Origin: Proteobacteria bacterium UBA6920
GTDB taxonomy: Bacteria; Pseudomonadota; Gammaproteobacteria; SG8-11
Assembly: GCA_002448875.1 (NCBI GenBank)
Contig: DKAS01000011.1
Coordinates: 17,590 to 25,704, forward strand
Reading direction: 5' to 3'
Length of the DNA: 8,115 bases
Both the position numbers and the translations under genes were made by a program. Below are positions 5,713 through 8,115 of this stretch, in pieces. Positions within the stretch are counted from its first letter, which is position 1. The number at the start of each line of letters is the position of its first letter. The notes beneath the pieces are model-generated. The model was not told the DNA's origin and made no database searches. It saw nothing but the letters and a program-made list of their open reading frames with translations.

Positions 5713-6306
5713 ATGAATGATATAACTCTGCAAGTGGTCAGCGGCGAGAATATTCATCACTACCTCGATGATCTGGCGCGCCTGCGCATGGAAATATTTC
5801 GCGATTATCCTTATCTGTACGAGGGTAGTATGGCTTACGAGCGCAACTACCTGCAAACCTATATCCAGGCGCCGAACAGCCTGATGGTGGTGGCGCTGAC
5901 GGGAGATGACGTCATCGGTGTTTCTACAGCGGTACCCCTGCGTTATGAAACGGAAAACGTACTGGCGCCCTTCATCGCTCGCGGAATTGACGTCAATCAA
6001 GTTTTTTACCTGGGCGAATCGGTGCTCCGCCGGGCGTATCGCGGCCGGGGCTTGGGAGTACGGTTTTTCGCGGAGCGGGAGCGATTTGCCCGCGAACTGG
6101 GCGGAATGAAGTACGCAGCGTTTTGCGGCGTCGATCGACCGGCGGATCATCCCCAGCGTCCGGCGGACTATGAGCCGCTGGATGCTTTTTGGAGCAGGCG
6201 CGGCTACCACCGCCAGTTCGGTATGCACGCCTGGTTTTCATGGCGCAGCGTGGGGGAGGCGCAGGAAAGTACAAAACAAATGAATTTCTGGCTGAAGGAA
6301 CTGTAA
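5713..6306 (+). CDS. GNAT family N-acetyltransferase, partner of the downstream nitrilase-type hydrolase
   Basis: This 197-residue protein shows a GNAT fold: an N-terminal helix region (17-31), a strand VVALTGDDVIGVSTAV (59-74), the motif A strand VFYLGESVL (97-105), and the acetyl-CoA pyrophosphate loop RGRGLG (110-115, matching R/QxxGxG/A). Near the C-terminus it has CGVDRPADHP and the FWSRRGYHR element. Family knowledge: GNAT enzymes transfer acyl groups from acyl-CoA to amines. This type is found fused N-terminal to a nitrilase-superfamily domain in many bacteria; here the two are separate genes 3 bp apart. ATG 5713 overlaps the stop of a short upstream frame (TGA 5714-5716, possible GTG start at 5612), and GAGGGTGAG lies just upstream. 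A second ATG at 5717 is out of frame. The substrate is unknown. Confidence 0.88.
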   Translation: MNDITLQVVSGENIHHYLDDLARLRMEIFRDYPYLYEGSMAYERNYLQTYIQAPNSLMVVALTGDDVIGVSTAVPLRYETENVLAPFIARGIDVNQVFYLGESVLRRAYRGRGLGVRFFAERERFARELGGMKYAAFCGVDRPADHPQRPADYEPLDAFWSRRGYHRQFGMHAWFSWRSVGEAQESTKQMNFWLKEL

Positions 6307-6309
6307 GCC

Positions 6310-7206
6310 ATGGATCGGCAGCCCCGTGTCGCCGTGGCGCAGTATCCCTTGCAGCTGGCGCAGGACTGGCAGGCTTATCGACGCCGCCTGGAGGACTGGT
6401 TGCGCGATGCCGGCGCCCAGGCCGCGGATATCGCCGTGTTTCCGGAGTACGGTGGCATGGAGTTATTGTGCCTGGTGCCGGCCAGTCAGCGCGATGACGT
6501 GGCGCAGTCTTTTGCCGCGATGCAGGAATGGCTTGCGGATTATATCGATCTGCATCGGCGTCTGGCGCGGCAATACCGCATCACGCTGGTGGCCGGCAGT
6601 ATCCCGGTGCGGGAGAGCGATGGCCGGTATCGGAATCGCAGCCATGTGTTCTTTCCCGATGGCGGCGAGGACTATCAGGACAAGATCATGCTGACTCCCT
6701 TCGAACGGCGCTGGGGGGTGATGGCTGCGGCAGATTCCCAGAAAGTATTCACCATCACTGGAGTGAAATTCGCGATCGCCATTTGCTACGACGTCGAGTT
6801 TCCCCTGCTGGTGCGTCAGCCGGTGGAAGCCGGCGCGCAGCTTATCGTCGTGCCCAGCTGTACTGACAGTCTGGCTGGCTACCATCGGGTACGTATCGCC
6901 TGCCAGGCGCGGGCACTGGAAAACCAGTGTTATATCGCCCAGGCGGCTACCGTCGGTGCCGCCCCCTGGTCACCGGTGGTGGATGAAAATATCGGCGCCG
7001 CCGCCGTCTATGGCCCGCCGGATCTGGGTTTGCCCGATGACGGCGTGCTGGCCGTTGGCGAACTGAACAATAGCCGGTGGATAAGCTCCCTGCTGGATTG
7101 CCGGGCCCTGGACCGGGTGCGCCGCCAGGGGCAGGTGCGCAATCATACGGATTGGGATCAACAATCCGTGGTGTCCTGCTTGCCGCGGATAAAACCCGAG
7201 GGATAA
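6310..7206 (+). CDS. Carbon-nitrogen hydrolase (nitrilase superfamily), GNAT-associated branch
   Basis: This 298-residue protein has the full nitrilase-superfamily catalytic set: E46 in VFPEYGG, K125 in YQDKIMLTPFE, and nucleophile C159 in AICYDVEFP. Length and motif order match single-domain amidases of the family. Expected chemistry is hydrolysis of an amide (or carbamoyl) bond through a Cys thioester; the protein is cytosolic, with no signal peptide. The region after the Cys (PSCTDSLAGYHRVRIACQARALEN, positions about 177-200) and the NHTDW near the C-terminus look like the branch that occurs fused behind a RimI-like acetyltransferase. The start is 3 bp after the GNAT stop, with AGGA upstream inside the GNAT end, so the two should be coupled. 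It is unlikely to be a true nitrilase; an amidase is more probable. The substrate is unknown. Confidence 0.9.
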   Translation: MDRQPRVAVAQYPLQLAQDWQAYRRRLEDWLRDAGAQAADIAVFPEYGGMELLCLVPASQRDDVAQSFAAMQEWLADYIDLHRRLARQYRITLVAGSIPVRESDGRYRNRSHVFFPDGGEDYQDKIMLTPFERRWGVMAAADSQKVFTITGVKFAIAICYDVEFPLLVRQPVEAGAQLIVVPSCTDSLAGYHRVRIACQARALENQCYIAQAATVGAAPWSPVVDENIGAAAVYGPPDLGLPDDGVLAVGELNNSRWISSLLDCRALDRVRRQGQVRNHTDWDQQSVVSCLPRIKPEG

Positions 7207-7314
7207 CTTTCGGGCAGATTGCCGGGCTAGGTACTATTTCTGATGGCGTTGGTTGGTGGTCTTTACTAGAGTGAAAAGAGAAATAGGAATCCCCTGGATT
7301 GCGAGGTTACGACA

Positions 7315-7557
7315 GTGAATGCGCAGGCCCAGAGAACACAGGTAGGTGCTCCTGACCCCAACGCCAAAACGTCGTTGATCGCTGAAGAAATGGATGAGGA
7401 GTACGACGTGGCCAGACTGGCGGTGCCGGGGGAACCCGTATGTTACTTTAATAATCACCAGTTCGGTCACGGTCAGGAGATTTGCAGTGGTTCGACGCGC
7501 CTGCAGTGCAGGCATGGCGTATGGCTGAGAACAGGATCCTGCTACACCAGCTCATAG
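7315..7557 (+). CDS. Small four-cysteine protein, DUF1496-like
   Basis: This 80-residue protein starts at GTG 7315 with GAGG (7303-7306) 8 nt upstream; an ATG at 7319 is out of frame. The N-terminal half is polar and acidic (EEMDEEYD, 24-31). The C-terminal half holds four cysteines, C43, C57, C65 and C76, spaced C-x13-C-x7-C-x10-C, in a context (VCYFNNHQFGHGQ, then LQCRHGVW) that resembles the DUF1496 pattern of a Cys-Tyr-x-Asn start followed by a Gly turn and a later Leu-x-Cys. The domain call is from memory and tentative. No signal peptide is seen, so disulfides would be unusual and metal binding is an alternative. It lies 108 bp after the nitrilase gene and 25 bp before the transthyretin-like gene, so it probably begins a three-gene run. 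Confidence 0.75.
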   Translation: MNAQAQRTQVGAPDPNAKTSLIAEEMDEEYDVARLAVPGEPVCYFNNHQFGHGQEICSGSTRLQCRHGVWLRTGSCYTSS

Positions 7558-7582
7558 CTGGCTGCGACCGGGAGGACAGGCT

Positions 7583-7933
7583 ATGTCAATATTCAAAATA
7601 GTTGGCGTCGTCAGAGAAAAAGAGTCGCGCAATGCGCTGCCGGGTTTCTTCGTCAAGGTTTACGACCAGGACCTGTTATACGACGATCTGATGGGTACGG
7701 CGTATACCGGAAAGGATGGCTGGTTTACGGTGCTCAGTCAAATGGAGGATTTCGGCAATCTGCTCGAGGCGCGTCCTGATATCTATCTCAAGGTATTTGC
7801 CCCCGACAGCATCACCTTGCTGTATTCCGGCAAACATGCGGTGCGGCGAAATGCCGGTCACTACGCGGGGTTCGCCGTGGAAATACCCCGGCAGCAGCTG
7901 GGGCGATGGGCGAGGGTGGCGATGGCTTCTTAA
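7583..7933 (+). CDS. Transthyretin-like beta-sandwich protein
   Basis: This 116-residue protein resembles transthyretin-like domains: an opening strand FKIVGVVREKESRNALPG (4-21), then VKVYDQDLLYDDLMGTAYT (24-42), a GKDGWFTV turn (43-50), and PDIYLKVFAP (65-74). The order VYDxDxxxDD...T..DGxF...Px.YL.V is the family pattern. Family knowledge: such domains act as carrier or recognition modules (transthyretin-like proteins, hydroxyisourate hydrolase relatives, carboxypeptidase regulatory domains). The HIU hydrolase C-terminal YRGS signature is absent, so that enzyme is excluded. There is no signal peptide. GGAGG (7571-7575) lies 7 nt before ATG 7583. It stands between the four-cysteine gene and the FBP aldolase/phosphatase gene, only 14 bp from the latter. 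Its function is unknown. Confidence 0.75.
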   Translation: MSIFKIVGVVREKESRNALPGFFVKVYDQDLLYDDLMGTAYTGKDGWFTVLSQMEDFGNLLEARPDIYLKVFAPDSITLLYSGKHAVRRNAGHYAGFAVEIPRQQLGRWARVAMAS

Positions 7934-7937
7934 GCGC

Positions 7938-7942
7938 GGAGG
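7938..7942 (+). promoter_or_regulatory. Ribosome binding site deciding the GTG start of the FBP aldolase/phosphatase
   Basis: A perfect GGAGG lies 5 nt before GTG 7948 and 4 bp after the transthyretin-like stop codon. It supports the GTG start, which yields the conserved N-terminus of the family. Confidence 0.8.
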
Positions 7943-7947
7943 TCCTG

Positions 7948-8115
7948 GTGAAGCTGACATTAAGCGTGATCAAGGCGGATATAGGTTCCATTGGCGGGCA
8001 CATTTGTCCGTCGCGGCTGTTACTGGAAACGGTGGCTGGCCAGGTGCGCCAACGACAGCCGGAATTGCTGCTGGATAGTTATATCAGCAGCACCGGTGAT
8101 GACATCGCCATTGTC
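7948..8115 (+). CDS. fbp: Fructose-1,6-bisphosphate aldolase/phosphatase, archaeal-type (class V), N-terminal fragment
   Basis: Only the first 56 residues are in the window; the gene runs off the right edge. They match the N-terminus of the archaeal-type bifunctional FBP aldolase/phosphatase: KLTLSVIKADIGSIGGH (2-18), with D11 and H18 at expected metal-ligand places, a helix, then LLLDSYISSTGDDIAIV with the paired aspartates D51-D52. Family knowledge: the enzyme makes fructose-6-phosphate from triose phosphates in gluconeogenesis, is Mg-dependent and about 370-400 residues long, and occurs in archaea and scattered bacteria. It begins with GTG 14 bp after the transthyretin-like gene. Residues IGGHICPS differ in detail from the archaeal form I remember. 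Whether both activities are kept cannot be judged from this fragment. Confidence 0.85.
   Translation, partial: MKLTLSVIKADIGSIGGHICPSRLLLETVAGQVRQRQPELLLDSYISSTGDDIAIV

Noticed and set aside
5596..6228. 210-codon minus-strand frame opposite the GNAT gene
   Set aside because: Antisense to a well-supported acetyltransferase with an intact acetyl-CoA loop; no motif of its own.
7194..7225. Terminator after the nitrilase gene
   Set aside because: Only short stems (CCCGA/TCGGG and GGCA/TGCC) with no T-run, so I cannot say that the transcript ends before the four-cysteine gene.
7583..7933. 5-hydroxyisourate hydrolase identity for the transthyretin-like protein
   Set aside because: The C-terminal YRGS signature and the catalytic His pattern of that enzyme are not present.

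Overview
The window comes from a GC-rich proteobacterium, most likely a gammaproteobacterium. The basis is family resemblance: an EmrAB efflux pair, a NarL-type regulator, DUF2934 and PilZ proteins, and Shine-Dalgarno sequences of the GGAGG type. I cannot name the genus. No tRNA, rRNA, CRISPR array, insertion sequence or integrase is visible.

Layout, left to right. (1) Positions 1-663 (+) hold the C-terminal part of a polysaccharide flippase, followed by a possible terminator. (2) Positions 744-3294 (-) are an emrAB-type multidrug efflux operon, convergent with the flippase: emrA (membrane fusion protein) then emrB (14-TM MFS pump), overlapping by 11 bp. (3) Positions 3486-4136 (-) encode a NarL/FixJ response regulator with no sensor kinase beside it. 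It lies 191 bp upstream of emrA on the same strand. (4) Positions 4137-4651 are a gene-poor, AT-richer divergent spacer. It contains terminator-like hairpins, a short tandem repeat and a plausible sigma70 promoter. (5) Positions 4652-5201 (+) hold a DUF2934 protein and a PilZ protein, 4 bp apart. (6) Positions 5202-5712 are a second gap, with one doubtful small ORF, a run of inverted repeats and a promoter-like sequence. (7) Positions 5713-7206 (+) are a GNAT acetyltransferase and a nitrilase-superfamily amidohydrolase, 3 bp apart. (8) Positions 7315-8115 (+) are a tight run of three genes: a four-cysteine small protein resembling DUF1496, a transthyretin-like beta-sandwich protein, and the start of an archaeal-type (class V) fructose-1,6-bisphosphate aldolase/phosphatase that runs off the window.

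How the genes may work together. EmrA and EmrB should form an inner-membrane/periplasm drug exporter that needs a TolC-type outer-membrane channel, not present here. The nearby regulator could control it, as EvgA controls emrKY in E. coli, but that is inference. DUF2934-PilZ suggests a small c-di-GMP-linked output module. The GNAT and nitrilase genes stand in the order in which the two domains are fused in a known nitrilase branch, so they probably act together. The last three genes have strong ribosome binding sites and short gaps, which suggests two uncharacterised small proteins co-expressed with a gluconeogenic enzyme. That module, the GNAT/nitrilase pair and the structured gaps are the parts most worth following up.
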